Assembly (NCBI GenBank): GCA_030248135.1
Contig: JASANC010001254.1
Span: forward strand, 1 to 64,000
DNA: 64,000 bases
Direction: 5' to 3'
From: Theristus sp. LFF4_11
Lineage: Eukaryota; Nematoda; Chromadorea; Monhysterida; Xyalidae
Position 1 is the first letter of the stretch; the number at the start of each line of letters is the position of its first letter. A model generated the notes under the pieces. That model had not been told where the DNA came from. It saw only the letters and a list, made by a program, of their open reading frames with translations, and did not search any database. The translations under genes were made by a program, and so were the position numbers. Below are positions 11,801 to 23,869 of the stretch, in pieces.

Positions 11801-13492
11801 CGATGAGCTTATTTTTTAGATCATCGGCAATATAACATAGCTAATATCCCAGCAAATAGCCCCGTGAATAGCCCAGCGCGAGAACACACGTCCTCAGAGC
11901 AGATCTGAAATCTGCTTGATGTGTCAAGTCAAGCTCGGCGGCGGTATGCGGCAAGGCGAAACCGTGAACAGCAAACCATTCAAATTTTATCGAAATCTAA
12001 CTAGGTAATCCACTACTTCCTTCCTCAATAACCTCCAAAACCCCATATTGTCCCCATTTGCCCACCGCAAATAATATCCAACGCCAGTCGTTTCATGTAC
12101 GGAAACATATCGAACGTGTTGCCGGTGTCGATGACCTGCTCACGGAGCACCTCCATCAGCACGTGCGCCTCCTCTTTGTGGATGTCGACGAACGACTTCA
12201 GAATGGAAAAGTGAAACGTCGGCGTCAGCATCTTGCGACGTGCGCGCCACTTTTGGCCGTGGCTGCAGTTTTTTTTTGTTTTTTTGAAAATGCGGTTCAT
12301 GAGAATTATGTAGGAAACGCGGGTAAATTACAAACTCCCATTCTCTCTTTGACCCCCGACGCTGGCTAAGCAAGCGCAAAAGGAAACAGCAAACAATGTG
12401 CCAGAGTCAGACGCTGCTTGTTCAGTCTTTTGAAAACTTTTTGTCAGCTGAGAAGCTAACGATGCTTTTGAAGTTGGTCAGCAACCATGCAAAACGCGGT
12501 GCCAGTGCAAAGCCGCCCGAGGCCCGAGATAGTTTGACAAAGCCATCAACATCAAATAAAACGTGCGGTCATTAAAATTCACCTGATCAACAGTCCATCG
12601 TCCAGCCACGGGCGAAAGGCGTCCATGAAGTCGCTCTTTTCGATTTCGTTCATGTGACTCAGCACGGCCTAATTTGAAATCTTAGTTTCCCAAACTTAAA
12701 AAAAACTCTTTAGGTGTAAAATTCAAAAAAGAAAAAAACCAATTTGATGCGTTCAGCAGACAAATGTTCAACAAACAACGAAAAACGAAACTGTGGCCCC
12801 AAAAACTAAACAACGGGTTGGCTGAGCAATTGATCTAAAAAAACAGAAAAATTGCGTTTTTTTTGATTTCGCAACAAAACGTTTCACTGACCTCGGCGAC
12901 GTCGCCGCGCGTGATGCAGACGGCCGGTCGCGGCCCGACCCAGACGCGGAACATGCCCGTCTTTGCGGCGTACTTCTCCGCAAACGCTTCCATTTGGTAA
13001 GAGAACGCTGAAACAAGGTGGAAATGAAAAGAAAACTTTTTTTTTAATTTGAACCAACTAATGTGTATAATTTTTTTATTTTGGTTCCGAGAATAGATAC
13101 GTAGATGTTTCATGCATGAAGCGAGAATTCAAAATTGCTAAAGTGTGATTCGAGTCCCCTAAACAGGGCCGAGTCACTCAGGCGAGATTTTGAATTATTG
13201 CCACATAAAGATCGACACTAGTGTCCTTTCGACGTCTGCATACGCATTGGGCGTCGCAGGAACCTAAAAACTGGATAATACATTTAAAAAAATTGATAAA
13301 ATGCGGTGTACCTTCTCTGTCCGGCTTGAACACCAACGCGTTGCCCAGTAGCGGCACGGCCGGCGGCCCGTCGAGTTTACTCATGCACTCCAGGATTCGC
13401 TGGCGACGCCGCCAAAACGCCACCAATCGATCGCCGAACATCACGTACAGCAGGAACAGACCAGCGAGCACGAGAATCGGCACGGAGATCAT
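8829..13492 (-). CDS. Cytochrome P450, CYP4-like
   Basis: Eleven exons join in phase to 534 residues: 13492-13312, 13007-12892, 12668-12583, 12262-12066, 11629-11539, 11445-11340, 10961-10736, 10498-10397, 9933-9796, 9423-9244 and 9010-8829. Residues 1-25 form the microsomal membrane anchor, followed by a basic stretch and a PP hinge. The I-helix motif is FMFAGHDTT (331-339), the K-helix ExxR is E392-R395, the PxxFxPxRF segment is at 442-450, and the heme loop [10 protein letters not shown] is at 466-475 with Cys473 as thiolate ligand. The C-helix region [10 protein letters not shown] and the length fit CYP4, whose members hydroxylate fatty acids and related lipids at the ER with P450 reductase. 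The CYP4 glutamate that links covalently to heme is Ala334 here. All acceptors are AG; the exon 10 donor (G|GTTCGT) is weak. Clan and substrate remain inferred. Confidence 0.93.
10137..10314. mobile_element. MITE with GTTTAAACCTGTCA ends
   Basis: Inverted ends GTTTAAACCTGTCATTTT and AAAATGACAGGTTTAAAC bound ~178 bases in P450 intron 8. Single ends of the same family occur near 1565-1625 and 42843-42915. No reading frame is present. Confidence 0.65.
11243..11338. mobile_element. 96 bp palindromic MITE, TTA target duplication, at a P450 splice donor
   Basis: TTA direct repeats (11243-11245 and 11336-11338) flank inverted ends AGGCGCATTCATG / CATGAATGCGCCC, and most of the element pairs with itself. 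The TTA/TAA target and short ends resemble PIF/Harbinger-type MITEs. Related copies are at 16252-16350, 30602-31882 and, degenerate, 54545-54622. Its right edge lies two bases from the end of P450 exon 6. Confidence 0.8.
13098..13290 (+). repeat. Dispersed GAGTCAC-family repeat, copy 2
   Basis: Same block order as the copy at 1060-1250. It fills most of P450 intron 1. Confidence 0.6.
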
Positions 13493-14566
13493 TATTGTTT
13501 GGTGGATTGTAGTAATTTGGGGTTTTTTCTTTTTGTTTCTTACAGCAAAACTGATTCACCTGAAATGTTTAAGTGCATACAGACACTGGTGTATGTCTGA
13601 CGAATCTGGACGAATTGTGCACGCAAACTGGCAGCAAAGTTGGCAGTACACTGGCGACACGCTGCACGTTTGCAGTGTGCAAGATCGTGCACGGCCATCA
13701 CGTTTTGAGTGGCCAATCAGCGGGCGAAAATTCAGTCAAGTCCAGTCAAGACGGTAAAAACTAGCATCTAGCATTCTTTTGTATTGTCACTTTGTAAAAC
13801 GTCTGCGGGGGAAGAAACAACTTGATCTCTGCACTGACACTATTGCAAAAACATTTCGTTTTGGCCTAAAAAGAGACATAAACAACGAAAAACACCGCTG
13901 AAAACTGGTTTGGCAGAACTAATTCAGATTGGGCGAAGGAAATAAAGCCGAAAAAGACGTCGACATGCAACACGCGGTCAGGAAACTAAAACGTTTGTTT
14001 TGGTCGTTATATGACTGTTAGCGCTTGTTGCCATGCTACAAATTTTTTTTGTGACAGTGGCATACAGTGGCGCAACCACAGCCCGCCTGTTGTTTACGGC
14101 TTTAACTTTGCTGTGATAAATATTCAAAGTTCAGAATATGCGTTCACGAAACCAAGTAGAAAAAAAAACGTTTGTTTCAACAACCTTTGAAGTTTTGAAC
14201 TGTAAGTGACTTCCAAAATGAACCGGAATACAAAAAGGGCCAATGGAAAACAATATGCGCGAAACCAACTAAAATCCTCGTCCTCTATCCACTTGTGTTA
14301 CGTGCAGAATCGAAGTCAGTTTCTCGAAACACTACAAGTCTCTGTAGCCAATAAGGCAATAAACATGGGGAATTTTGATGCGTTATAACATGAACATATA
14401 CTGCAATTGTACGTACATGTACATGAATGAATGTTCGTGTGTGTGCAGATGTAGACTGACACTATATCAGAAATTATCAATCTAGCCTTGTCGGTAATGG
14501 TTTGGTTATATCAACGACAGACATCCCGAGAAGCAGTAGTATAGTCAGGGTCAAATATCGGGCCTT

Positions 14567-14815
14567 ATGCGGGCGGTTTTCCGTGCTGACAAGCGCATGT
14601 TGGATGTTATATGTGACATGTTGACAACATCAACAAACACGGTGCAACGCATAGCAGACGCACCGTTCAAAAACCGACTTTTTTTCACGAATAATATACA
14701 AGATATTCTTGGTAGAGCGGCTGGGATTAGCGAAAGTCAAGAATCAAAGGGAAATATTCCAAGGAACACGTTGAAAATGTTCCTCTGCTTGTTTACGTTT
14801 CACTCAAGAGAATAA
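14567..14815 (+). CDS. Unassigned 82-codon open frame
   Basis: An uninterrupted frame from an ATG to TAA with mixed composition (residues RADKRMLDVICDM near the start and FKNRLFF in the middle). No family was recognised, and no neighbouring exon could be joined to it. It may be a relic of a mobile element or a chance frame. Confidence 0.2.
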   Translation: MRAVFRADKRMLDVICDMLTTSTNTVQRIADAPFKNRLFFTNNIQDILGRAAGISESQESKGNIPRNTLKMFLCLFTFHSRE

Positions 14816-15084
14816 CCGAACCTACATTGGTCTTTTCAGTTGGAATACATGTGATTGTTTCTGAATATTTTTTTTTAAATTGACCTTATCATTTCACTTC
14901 CAAAGTCAGAAACAAAAGAACTGAAAATGCAAACACAAAAACAGGAACTCAATTCTGAAAGACATGTAATTCCATTGTCATTCTCCACAGGTTTTAGATT
15001 TTTGCATCCTGTAAAATAGATATCTGATAATCGAATGAACAACAAACAAGTTTTTTTTGTCGCTGTCATTAATCAAAGTCAGTG

Positions 15085-15290
15085 AAACTATGGACGCGCC
15101 AAAAAAATGTCCGAAGTCGTGTGCCCGGTGGCGTGTCCGTGTCCCCGTGTCCCGCGTCGTGTTTTGTCCCGGGAACATTTATTGAGCAGAATGCCAAGTA
15201 ACTAACCGGGACAGGACACGACGCGGGACACCAACACACCGGACATGTGTTCGGACATTTATAGTGTGGGCGTTATTGTTTGTCATGTAT
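15085..15290. mobile_element. Inverted-repeat element (GGACATTTTT / GTCCCGCGTCGTG blocks)
   Basis: The left arm (ATGTCCGAAG, CCCGCGTCGTGT, TCCCGG) is matched in inverted order by CCGGGACAGGACACGACGCG and CGGACATTTAT on the right. A partial relative is at 40050-40110. It is non-coding and probably a MITE. The exact ends were not fixed. Confidence 0.55.
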
Positions 15291-16028
15291 GTAGTAAAAT
15301 CACAAAGAAGCACAGACAGAGCTTGATTGCTCTTCAAAAGTCATGAAATGTTTTTGACAAACTGATTAGTCGATGAACAAGGAGTTTTATTTTTTTAAGA
15401 AATGGTGTTCTTGACTTTTTTTACAAAAATTTTTTGAGGAAGTTGTTGCAAAATTTCTTATTTCTGGTTAACAAAAGACAAATTTCATGAGACTGCAATG
15501 TCCGAAAAAAATGAAAAAGTCATAACAACGCGTCTGTAAACACGGGTTACGTTGTTTTTCCATTCGCACTGCATCATTGTAAATGTTGAAATTTCGGTGT
15601 TTTCGCACGATAACTTCTGTGTACAGTACCTGCATGTGATTTTATCTACATATGTGATTTGCTGCCATGGTCACCTTGTTTGACATGATTTTTTTTTTTA
15701 AAACGATACACGTTTTTGTGGACCACCCCCGCAAACACAATCTGACAACAACAGTACAAATGTTGTCAGATGAAATAATGTGACGTGTGATTTTGTTGAC
15801 CTACACTACGGTTTGAAAGTTAACTATAAGGTTTTTACATTTATGGCTGAACCGAATCGACGTTAAACAACTATTTCAAATATACAAAACAATGAACAAT
15901 GTTCAAAAATGTTCAATAAAATATCACAAAGTAGTATAGTTATTTAGCGGTTTTTTGTCACCTCTGAACATGGGTTTATGAAATCACGCAATATTTCGCA
16001 AAAACCATAAACTTTCTAAACTTTAAAA

Positions 16029-18062
16029 TCAAGGCACAACGACCCCGTTGACGTTCGACAGATCTCTTGGGCCAAACGAATCCGGCAGAAGAGCGGACAA
16101 CGATTTCTGTTGAACATTTCCGCTCGTTGCACTACACACGATCACTTCAATGTCGATGCCAAACTAAAAAAAACGGAGAACAATTGTCGAAATCCCAGCT
16201 GTACTGAAAGCTTATCGCCGACTTTGTCCTATAGTTACGTAATTTGTGAGTTTAAAGCGGCATTCATGAAGCAGCATTGTGACGCGTAGCTGTGTTAAAT
16301 GACGCGTAGCTACGCGGTCACTAAATACTGCTTCATGAATGCCCCTTTAATTCCACGAGCCCAGATGCATGTGAACAATCCGGTTCAAATCATCAGTAAT
16401 GAATTTAAAAAAAAGTATTCTAAATACAGAACAGGCTGACTGGCTGATGATATTGCATACCGTATTACCTTTAATAAACCCCGGGGGGTTTTTTGCGGGG
16501 GGGGGGGGGTTTTTTTTTGGGGGGGGGTTTTTTTGGGGGGGGGGTGTTTTTTGGGAGGGGGGGCCTACTCCGGCAGGGGGGCTCTATACTCTTTTCTTTC
16601 ACTCCCAGCCTATTGTAATGACTTACCTTACCCATCCTGGGGTCTTCAATTTTCCTTCACCCACTGGTGTGTGGGTTCATGGCGGGGGTGGGTTGGGGGG
16701 GGTGGGGTGGGGGGGGGGGGGGGGGGTTTTGGGGGGGTATGTACGCGATGTGATTCACTAACTTTCACGCATCAATCAACTATTTTAAAAAAATCCTATT
16801 TAAAAACTCCTGTTTAAAAAACTAATAATTACCTCCGACATAAATTGCCGACAGATACCGCACGGAAATGCCGGTTCCACAAGATTTCTGAAGAAAAAAC
16901 AACAACGAAACACATGTTTATTTTTACCGCATGTTCATTTTTAAACTGTAAAGGCTAAGGCTTAGGCTTAGGCTTAGGCTTAGGCTTAGGCTTAGGCTTA
17001 GGTTTAGGCTTTGACTTTGGCTTAGGCTTAGGCTTAGGTTTAGGCTCTAGGCTTAGGCTAAGGCTTGGGCTTAGGCTTAGGCTTAGGCTTAGGCGTAGGC
17101 TTAGGCTTAGGCTTAGGCTTAGGCTTAGGCTTAGGCTTAGGCTTAGGCTTACGCTTAGGCTTATAGGATTAAGTTTAGGCTTAGGCTTAGGCTCAGGCTT
17201 AGGCTTAGGCTTAGGCTCAGGCTTAGGCTTTGGCTTAGGCTTAGGCTTAGGCTCAGGCTTAGGCTTAGGTTTTAGCTTAGGCTTAGGCTTAGGCTTAGGT
17301 TTAGGCTTAGGCTTGGGCTTAGGCTTAGGTTTTGGCTTAGGTAAAACCGGCACTGTGCAATAGAATTTATTGTGGTTTATCTGTCGTTCGAAATAAATCA
17401 ACCAGATAGAAGTTTGAAAAATACTGTCCACTAACGTGACGACCGCGATTGCGACGAAATCTCGGTGTCCCTCGCTAATCGCCTTCATGAACGCGCCTTG
17501 CTCCGCGCAAATCGTGCCGCCATAAGAGGCATTTTCCAAATTGCAACCTGTACACACACCAAATCAGCAGTTTACAATGTAATTGTAAAGGTTAACGCAA
17601 AGTCGCACATTGCCAAAAAACCATTGACTTTGTTTTCTTGCGGAAAAATACAGTTAATGCAAATTTTTATTTTCAAAAAAGCCGAATTCTGTTTTGCGAG
17701 TTCATATCAAAAAAACGCGTTGGCACTCTCAAATCTAGCTTATTTCTGTGCTTAAATTAAAGACCCCTTTTTATACGCTGGAGCGTCAGAAAAATGCCAT
17801 AGTTTTTGGGGTAACAGGATCATATGAGCCATGAGCAAAGCACCTATTGTCAATTCAGGTGCGTAGCCATAAGTTCTCCAGATAAAATTAAAAAAAAACC
17901 AATTCAACCAGTTTCAAAAAACGAACCACTGAAAACTGAGCCGTCTTTCGACAACAGGGCACAGCCAACCGGAAACTTTGAATACGGGCAGTACGCATTT
18001 TTCTGAACTTGTTTCGCCACCTTGATTAACTTTTCAACAATCTCTGGCGCATTTGGATCCAT
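16029..18062 (-). CDS. cda: Cytidine deaminase
   Basis: Four exons, 18062-17927, 17547-17436, 16887-16833 and 16163-16029, give a complete 145-residue protein, the normal length for the tetrameric Zn-dependent CDA family. It deaminates cytidine and deoxycytidine to uridines in pyrimidine salvage, in the cytosol. The active-site set is present: substrate-binding FPVGCAL (30-36) and NLEN (48-51), the TICAEQ motif with zinc ligand C59 and catalytic E61, and PCGICRQ with C92 and C95. All introns are GT-AG and the phases agree. Intron 2 contains the telomere-repeat tract; intron 3 contains a TTA/TAA-type MITE and a G-run element. The composite element copy A lies ~450 bp upstream of the start. The fit to the family is close throughout. 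Confidence 0.95.
16252..16350. mobile_element. Palindromic MITE related to 11243-11338
   Basis: Inverted ends AGCGGCATTCATGAAGCAG / CTGCTTCATGAATGCCCC sit inside a TTTAA direct repeat. Non-coding, in intron 3 of the cytidine deaminase gene. Confidence 0.7.
16460..16741. repeat. G-run element beginning with the C-run MITE end
   Basis: It opens with the same TACCGTATTACC end as the elements at 4604 and 53847, but the body is long runs of G (up to ~14) separated by T tracts. No matching right end was found. The plus strand has strong G-quadruplex potential. It lies in intron 3 of the cytidine deaminase gene. Confidence 0.6.
16953..17342 (+). repeat. Interstitial telomeric repeat (TTAGGC)n
   Basis: About 65 hexamers, mostly GGCTTA, with scattered variants (GGCTCA, GGTTTA, GGCTTT). 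TTAGGC is the telomere unit of nematodes. The tract is wholly inside intron 2 of the cytidine deaminase gene, between exons 17547-17436 and 16887-16833, so it is not a chromosome end. Confidence 0.95.
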
Positions 18063-18514
18063 GTTCAGTTGAAAACCAAAATGTTATTTTTTGCAATAAA
18101 CAGGCAGGCAGGTTTCTGTTTGTCAAAAAAACGGCAAAAAATTAAAAAAAGAGTTTGTACGCGTTTGCTGGCTCTTTTTTAGTTTTATGGGAAAACAAAA
18201 TGTGTAAACCGCACTGAAATAGTGTTTTCGTTCCTGCTATCTTTTATCTTTGCTGTATTACTGGAAGTCACTTCTTTAGTTATGCGCGCGGTTTTTCACT
18301 GTTTGTTTTGCGGCTTTATTTCTTTTTGACTTCTTCAAAATCACGTGTGAAAGCAAAGCGTTTGACTTCTTAAAAAAACACCTTGGTCGCAGTTTTGATA
18401 ACACGGTTTCCATGTCCTTGTCTGATGCTGGTCACACCTTTTTGCGGAAAAATGTTTTTTTTTCAAAAAATGGGAAGCAACAGAACATTTTTGTTTTTCG
18501 TAAACTGGCAGTAT

Positions 18515-21500
18515 CATTTACATTATCTAAAAATGCGGGAGACGCATATAAAAGGAGGAATATGGCTTTGTGTAAGCAGTGAAAGACTTGGCTCGACAAC
18601 GCTTTTCAAGCCTCTGATGTGGTACACACGGATACAAGTACACAAGAGTAATATTTTTGTGCCGCGTTTGTTTTGCTGAAAAGCGAAAAAAGCTTTAAAA
18701 TTATTTTATAATTGTCCTCTCCAGTTTAGTCTGAAATTCTCGAGCGAAATTCTGTAACTCTGTGCAAAAACACAACAATCAGAGACTGCGATTGCAAAAC
18801 ACTGCTGCATGTAGCATTATCGTTGCTAACGTAGTGTACGCACCGCTGTGTATACACCAGCACCAGTGACGAAAAGGTGTTGTCTTCCGTTAATTTTCAC
18901 CATTTTTTACCAAACTCTTGTTGATTTGCGTGGGAGTATGAATGTAGGCTAAACCGTCCGTCCCGTGAGCCATTGCCTTTGCCACAGAAAGGGACATTGA
19001 GTAACCAATGCCTCTGCGATACACTTTGTCCTGGGCAAACCAGTGTCAGCGATCTAAAGTCTGATTGTTATTTCAGTGGTTTTAGCTTTAGTGGTGTCGT
19101 AATGCGAAATACCAAATGTGAAAGTTTCATTTGTCTACAATGTATATTGGAGAGGTTGCCTGTGCAACAATGTATTAAGGGCAATGGTATGTACTTGTAT
19201 CCGTGTGTACCACATCAGAGGCTTGAAAAGCGTTGTCGAGCCAAGTCTTTCACTGCTTACACAAAGCCATATTCCTCCTTTTATATGCGTCTCCCGCATT
19301 TTTAGATAATATTCTGACTTTTACATAAGCCCCGAAGGTCGGACCAAATTCACAATTCGTTGGGCACACATTCTTCTGAACTTTACATTCGGCAACAACA
19401 CAGGTTTTTCATGGGGCTGGGGTTGTGTTGGGGCAAAAAACTAATTATAATTTCAAAATCTATATATGAAATTACCCCAGGAAACATTTTTGGTCGGTTA
19501 TGAGCCAATTTCAGACAAAAATTGAAAGGGCGACATTTGAAACCAGGCTAAAACTCCGAACATTTGAAAATGCCCAACTTTTTGCCCAAAAAGGGCCGGG
19601 GAAAAAGTAGTTGGATTTTTAAAATCTACGGATGAAATTACCCAGGAAACCATTTTGTTCGGTTATGAAACAACTTTAGACAAAAATTGCCCAATTTTTA
19701 ACCCAAAAAGGTCGGGCAAAAAAGTAACCGGATTTTCAATATCTACAGCTGAAATTACCCGAGGAAACTTTTTTGTTCGGTTATGAAACAATTTCAGACA
19801 AAAATTGAAAGGGCGACATTTGAAACTAGGTCAAAACCTCCGAACTTTTGAAAAGGCCCAATGTTTTACCCAAAAAAGTCGGGGCAAAAAAAGTAATTGG
19901 ATTTTTAAAATCTACGGATGAAATTACCCAGGAAACTGTTTTGTTCGGTTGTAAAACAACTTTAGACAAAAATTGCTCAATTTTTTACCCAAAAAAGGTG
20001 GGGGCAAAAAAGTAATTAGATTTTTAAAATCTACAAATGAAATTACCCAGGAAAATGTTTTATTCGGTAGTAAAACAACTTTAGACAAAAATTGCCAAAT
20101 TTTTAACCCAAAAAAGGTCGGGGCAAAAAGTAACCGGATTTTCAAAATCTACAGCTGAAATTACCCCAGGAAACTTTTTTTGTTCGGTTATGCCTAATTT
20201 TAAACCCAAAAAGGGTCGGGGCAAAAAAGTAACCGGATTTTCAAAATCTACAGCTGAAATTACCCCAGGACACTTTTTTGTTCGGTTATGAAACAATTTC
20301 AGACAAAAATTGAAAGGGCGACATTTGAAACTAGGTCAAAACCTCCGAACTTTTGAAAATGACCAATTTTTACCCAAAAAAGGTTGGGGCAAAAAAGTAA
20401 TTGGATTTTTAAAATCTACGAATAAAATTACCCAGGAAACCATTTTGTTCGGTTATGAAACAACTTTAGACAAAAATTGCCCAACTTTTAACCCAAAAAA
20501 GATCGGGGCAAAAAAGTAACCGGATTTTCAATATCTACAGCTGAAATTACCCCAGGAAACTTATTTGTTCGGTTATGCCTAATTTTTAACCTAAAAAGGG
20601 TCGAAGCAAAAAAGTAATTGGATTTTTAAAATCTACAGCTGAAATTACCCCAGGAAACTTTTTTGTTCGGTTATGAAACAATTTCAGACAAAAATTGAAA
20701 GGGCGACATTTGAAACTAGGTCAAAACCTCCGAACTTTTGAAAATGCCCAATTTTTTACCCAAAAAAGGTCGGGGCAAAAAAATAATTGGATTTTTAAAA
20801 TCTACGGATGAAATTACCCAGGAAACTGTTTTGTTCAGTTGTAAAACAACTTTAGACAAAAATTGCCCAATTTTTTACCCAAAAAAGATCGGGGCAAAAA
20901 AGTAACCCGATTTTCAATATCCACAGCTGAAATTACCCCAGGAAACTTTTTTGTTCGGTTATGAAACAATTTCAGACAAAAATTGAAAGGGCGACATTTG
21001 AAACTAGGTCAAAACCCCCGAACTTTTAAAATGCACAATTTTTTTACCCAAAAAAGGTCGGGGCAAAAAAAGTAATTGGATTTTTAAAATCTACGGATTA
21101 AATTACCCAAGAAAACCATTTTGTTCGATTACGAAACACCTTTAGACAAAAATTGCCCAATTTTTAACCCCAAAAGGGTCGGGGCAAAAAAGTAACCGGA
21201 TTTTTAAAATCTACAGCTGAAATTACCCCTGGACACTTTTTTGTTCGGTTTGAAACAATTTCAGACAAAAAATGAAAGGGCGAATTGAAATAGGTAAACC
21301 TCGAACTTTTGAAATGCAGTTTTTTACCCAAAAGAAAGGTGGGGCAAAAAAGTATCGGATTTTCAAAATCTACGGATGAAATTACCTAGGAAAGTTTTTA
21401 TTCGGTTATGAAACCACTGTAGACAAAAATGGAAAGGGCGAACACTTAAATGGTGAAAACCCTGCGAACTTTTAAAAATGCCCAATTTTTTACCCAAAAA

Positions 21501-21897
21501 CAAGGTCTGGGTAAAAAATTAACCCAATTTGAAAATCTCCGGTGAAATTACCCCAGGAAACATTTTTGTTCGGTATGAAAAGCCCAGTTAAAATGAAAGT
21601 GGAAATCTGATGATATGTGAAAAAATGAGAAAAAAGAATAAGTAACAAAGATTTCATAATAGGTTTTTCGTTTCTACAACTGAAGTAAAGAAGTCTGATG
21701 TAATTTTTCTTCGGCACAGTTAGCAACCACTGCAGGTCTCTTGTGTGAAGTAACAAGTTTCGAGCATGTATGTTCGTTGCTGTAGGACAACGCGTAAATT
21801 TTGAAAACTCGCGCAGGTCCATGTCCAGCCATATAATGCGTGATGCGCTGTCCGCTCGCTTCGCTCGCTCGCGCATCCGCATGGTTACATTTACATT
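18515..21897. mobile_element. Composite satellite-bearing element, copy A
   Basis: In order it has: a 120 bp left inverted arm (18522-18641, starting ATTATCTAAAAATGCG), a ~550 bp centre, the matching right arm (19190-19310), a tandem satellite array (about 19440-21580), a unique block, and a GC-rich hairpin ending GCGCATCCGCATG (21842-21883). The ten-base direct repeat CATTTACATT at 18515-18524 and 21888-21897 is a candidate target duplication. Copies B and C repeat the same order. No transposase frame is visible. The hairpin end plus internal minisatellites recall HINE/Helentron-like elements, while the ~10 bp duplication and long arms recall Mutator-like elements; the class is open. Confidence 0.8.
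19440..21580 (+). repeat. Satellite array, ~287 bp two-part unit (copy A)
   Basis: Tandem units carry GGGGCAAAAAAGTAACCGG, TCTACAGCTGAAATTACCCC, TTTTTTGTTCGGTTATGAAA and GAAAGGGCGACATTTGAAA. Two related subunits, about 170 and 115 bp (with or without the GAAAGGGCGAC segment), alternate, and several units have lost one subunit. The array decays toward its right edge. Confidence 0.85.
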
Positions 21898-23869
21898 CGC
21901 CAATAAGAAAGCAAACGAAATTTCATGGAAATAGTCATGATACAGTACCTTGCCTGCTCGTGTTTCACGCAGGAAAGACCACTGTAAGTTTTTTTGCATA
22001 AATCGCTCAACCAAAGGCCCCGCTTCCATCGCCCCATTCTTTTCAGCGTGTTAGTTACCTTTATACCGCATGCTGATTGGATGTATTATTTCAAGTTATC
22101 GCGCTAGTTCTCGCCAGAACTAAAGAGAGTGGTGAATTTTGAAAGATTTGTAAAAGTCATTTTTTGCGGTAAATGTATTGTGCACAACCTCCCGTGAAAC
22201 CGAAAACAACCACTGAAACATAAGCGTAAAAGCATCAAGTCAACAACTAGCTACCGTATGTTCCCGTTTATACAACAAAACCCACACACGCGACACAATA
22301 GTTTTTGTTTAACCAGCCAAATCAAAATAATACAATGACAATAATATTTCATTTCGCACCCTAAAGTGTGATGTTGTGGGGATGGGAGGGGTTAGAGGAT
22401 AGCAAACAAATAATAATAAAACAATGCGATAAACAACCATTTCAACAAGATTTCAACATCAGAATCGTGAAAGAAAGTCAAGTTTTTGTCCGCCTCGTTT
22501 GCCAAAGAGTGTTGTGCAAACACAGAATCATTCACTAAGCTGTATTTGGTGACTTTGATTTCGCGCAAACTCGTGTCCAAACGATGCAAATCAACAGTGT
22601 CTTGCAAGAAACAGAAGGAATTTGTAAGTTTCACTTACGAATTTTCCTTCCCAGTAAAACCAAAAGACATCTATAACTGCTCATAGCTAATTGAACGTCA
22701 AGCGCAGAATGTCACCACACGCTGAATGAACGTTGTTGAATGTTGAATGTTTGAAATTGAAGCGGTGTGCTCCCTCAAAGTGGAGTGACTGTAAAGTTGC
22801 AATCGTTCCATACAACACATAACACATGCCGAAATGTGATGCCAAAATCAGCCTGATTGCAAGACAAGTTGCAAACGCGTGCATAGACGCAAAAAAATAA
22901 AAGCGAAGCCTGAGAGATCAAAAAAAACTCTCATTTTCAGAGATTTACCATTGTATTTTTAGCGCAGTCCTAAAGATATCCCCAGGAACAGCTCACACCA
23001 AGAATAACCGTGACGCAGCCTAACGTTTCTTGGTTTGCGTGCATGCGAAAAATCGAAAACCGCCGAAACTGTTCGGTTTACAAATCCCAGTTGACGAGCA
23101 TATCGAAACTTCTTCTGCCCTGAAGTGAAAATCAAGTGTCGGGAGTAGTGGCTGGCAGACAACTAAAAGTGTCGCAAATGACAACCCGAAAGTGTTTGGT
23201 GTAAACCAGTGTAAACAAACACAGAAGCCAGACGCTTGGACTACTGTAGCGACTGAAAACAATTCAGATGCTACCACCGTAGTACGTGGGTAAGTTATCC
23301 ATAGCTTTTCCACTTTTCGAGCCACGGTTACGGCTCCGCCTCTATTGTCACAATCATCAAATCCAACGTAATTTACAGTTGCTTATTCATTTTCGATCCA
23401 ACCGTTTTTGATAAGTGAAGTTTGCACAAGTTTTTTTTTTTGATTCAAAGGTTCGCAATTTGAATTTAGTTCGCAAATTCAATCACATACAGCCTGTCCG
23501 TTAATAAATCAAACGAATCCGCCGATGCATCGGCTACTTCGGTTGGAATAAATCTTTACATACCACTTCCGTTAATTAAAGCACAGTGACCTTTATGACC
23601 TTTTTGGGTAAATCAAACAAAAACTGTTCGGGGCGGACAAAGTCACAACCAAAAAAAACAGAAAACAAAATTCAGCAAACAAACAAGTGACATCTGTTCA
23701 TTCCACAAGTCAAATTACAAAGGTTACAGGCGCTTTAACTACCGTTACACACTCACTGTAAACTGATCTAAAAAACACTTCCAGACGCCAACCAGTCGCA
23801 AACGGTGTTTATTTCCAGCTAATTATTTCACCTTTTTCTGTTGTTGCGAAACAAACATTTGGAATTATT
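21898..23869. other. Spacer between composite element A and the Pax gene
   Basis: About 2 kb. Apart from the weak exon at 22392-22598, I see short open frames on the minus strand (22687-22884, 23020-23325) that lack convincing splice partners. The Pax promoter should lie at the right end. Confidence 0.4.
22392..22598 (-). CDS. Possible last exon of a tail-anchored protein
   Basis: After a good acceptor (TTTCTTGCAAG) the frame stays open to TAA. It is hydrophilic for ~45 residues and then ends in a hydrophobic segment (LLKWLFIALFYYYLFAIL) right at the C-terminus, as in tail-anchored membrane proteins. No upstream exon could be joined with confidence, and no family was recognised. Confidence 0.3.
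   Translation of the reverse strand, partial: TVDLHRLDTSLREIKVTKYSLVNDSVFAQHSLANEADKNLTFFHDSDVEILLKWLFIALFYYYLFAIL

Larger units (their letters stand above)
13493..16028. other. Spacer between the P450 start and the cytidine deaminase stop
   Basis: This 2.5 kb spacer should include the P450 promoter. It holds one open frame (14567-14815, listed separately) and an inverted-repeat element (15085-15290). The rest is A+T-rich with no recognised feature. Confidence 0.5.

Noticed and set aside
16955..17557. A 200-residue minus-strand frame with long Lys-Pro repeats
   Set aside because: It is the telomere-repeat tract read in one frame, joined to cytidine deaminase exon 2. The exon ends at a GT donor at 17436, so the Lys-Pro part is intronic.
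19924..20519. Repeated short open frames in the satellite arrays (similar ones at 50248-52169)
   Set aside because: They recur with the satellite period, share no splice structure and resemble no protein. They are by-products of tandem repeats.
21490..22029. A 179-residue minus-strand frame ending in the [16 protein letters not shown] motif
   Set aside because: The same peptide appears at 52807-53079 and 60640-60828 because it is the terminal hairpin of the composite element. The flanking part has no recognised domain.
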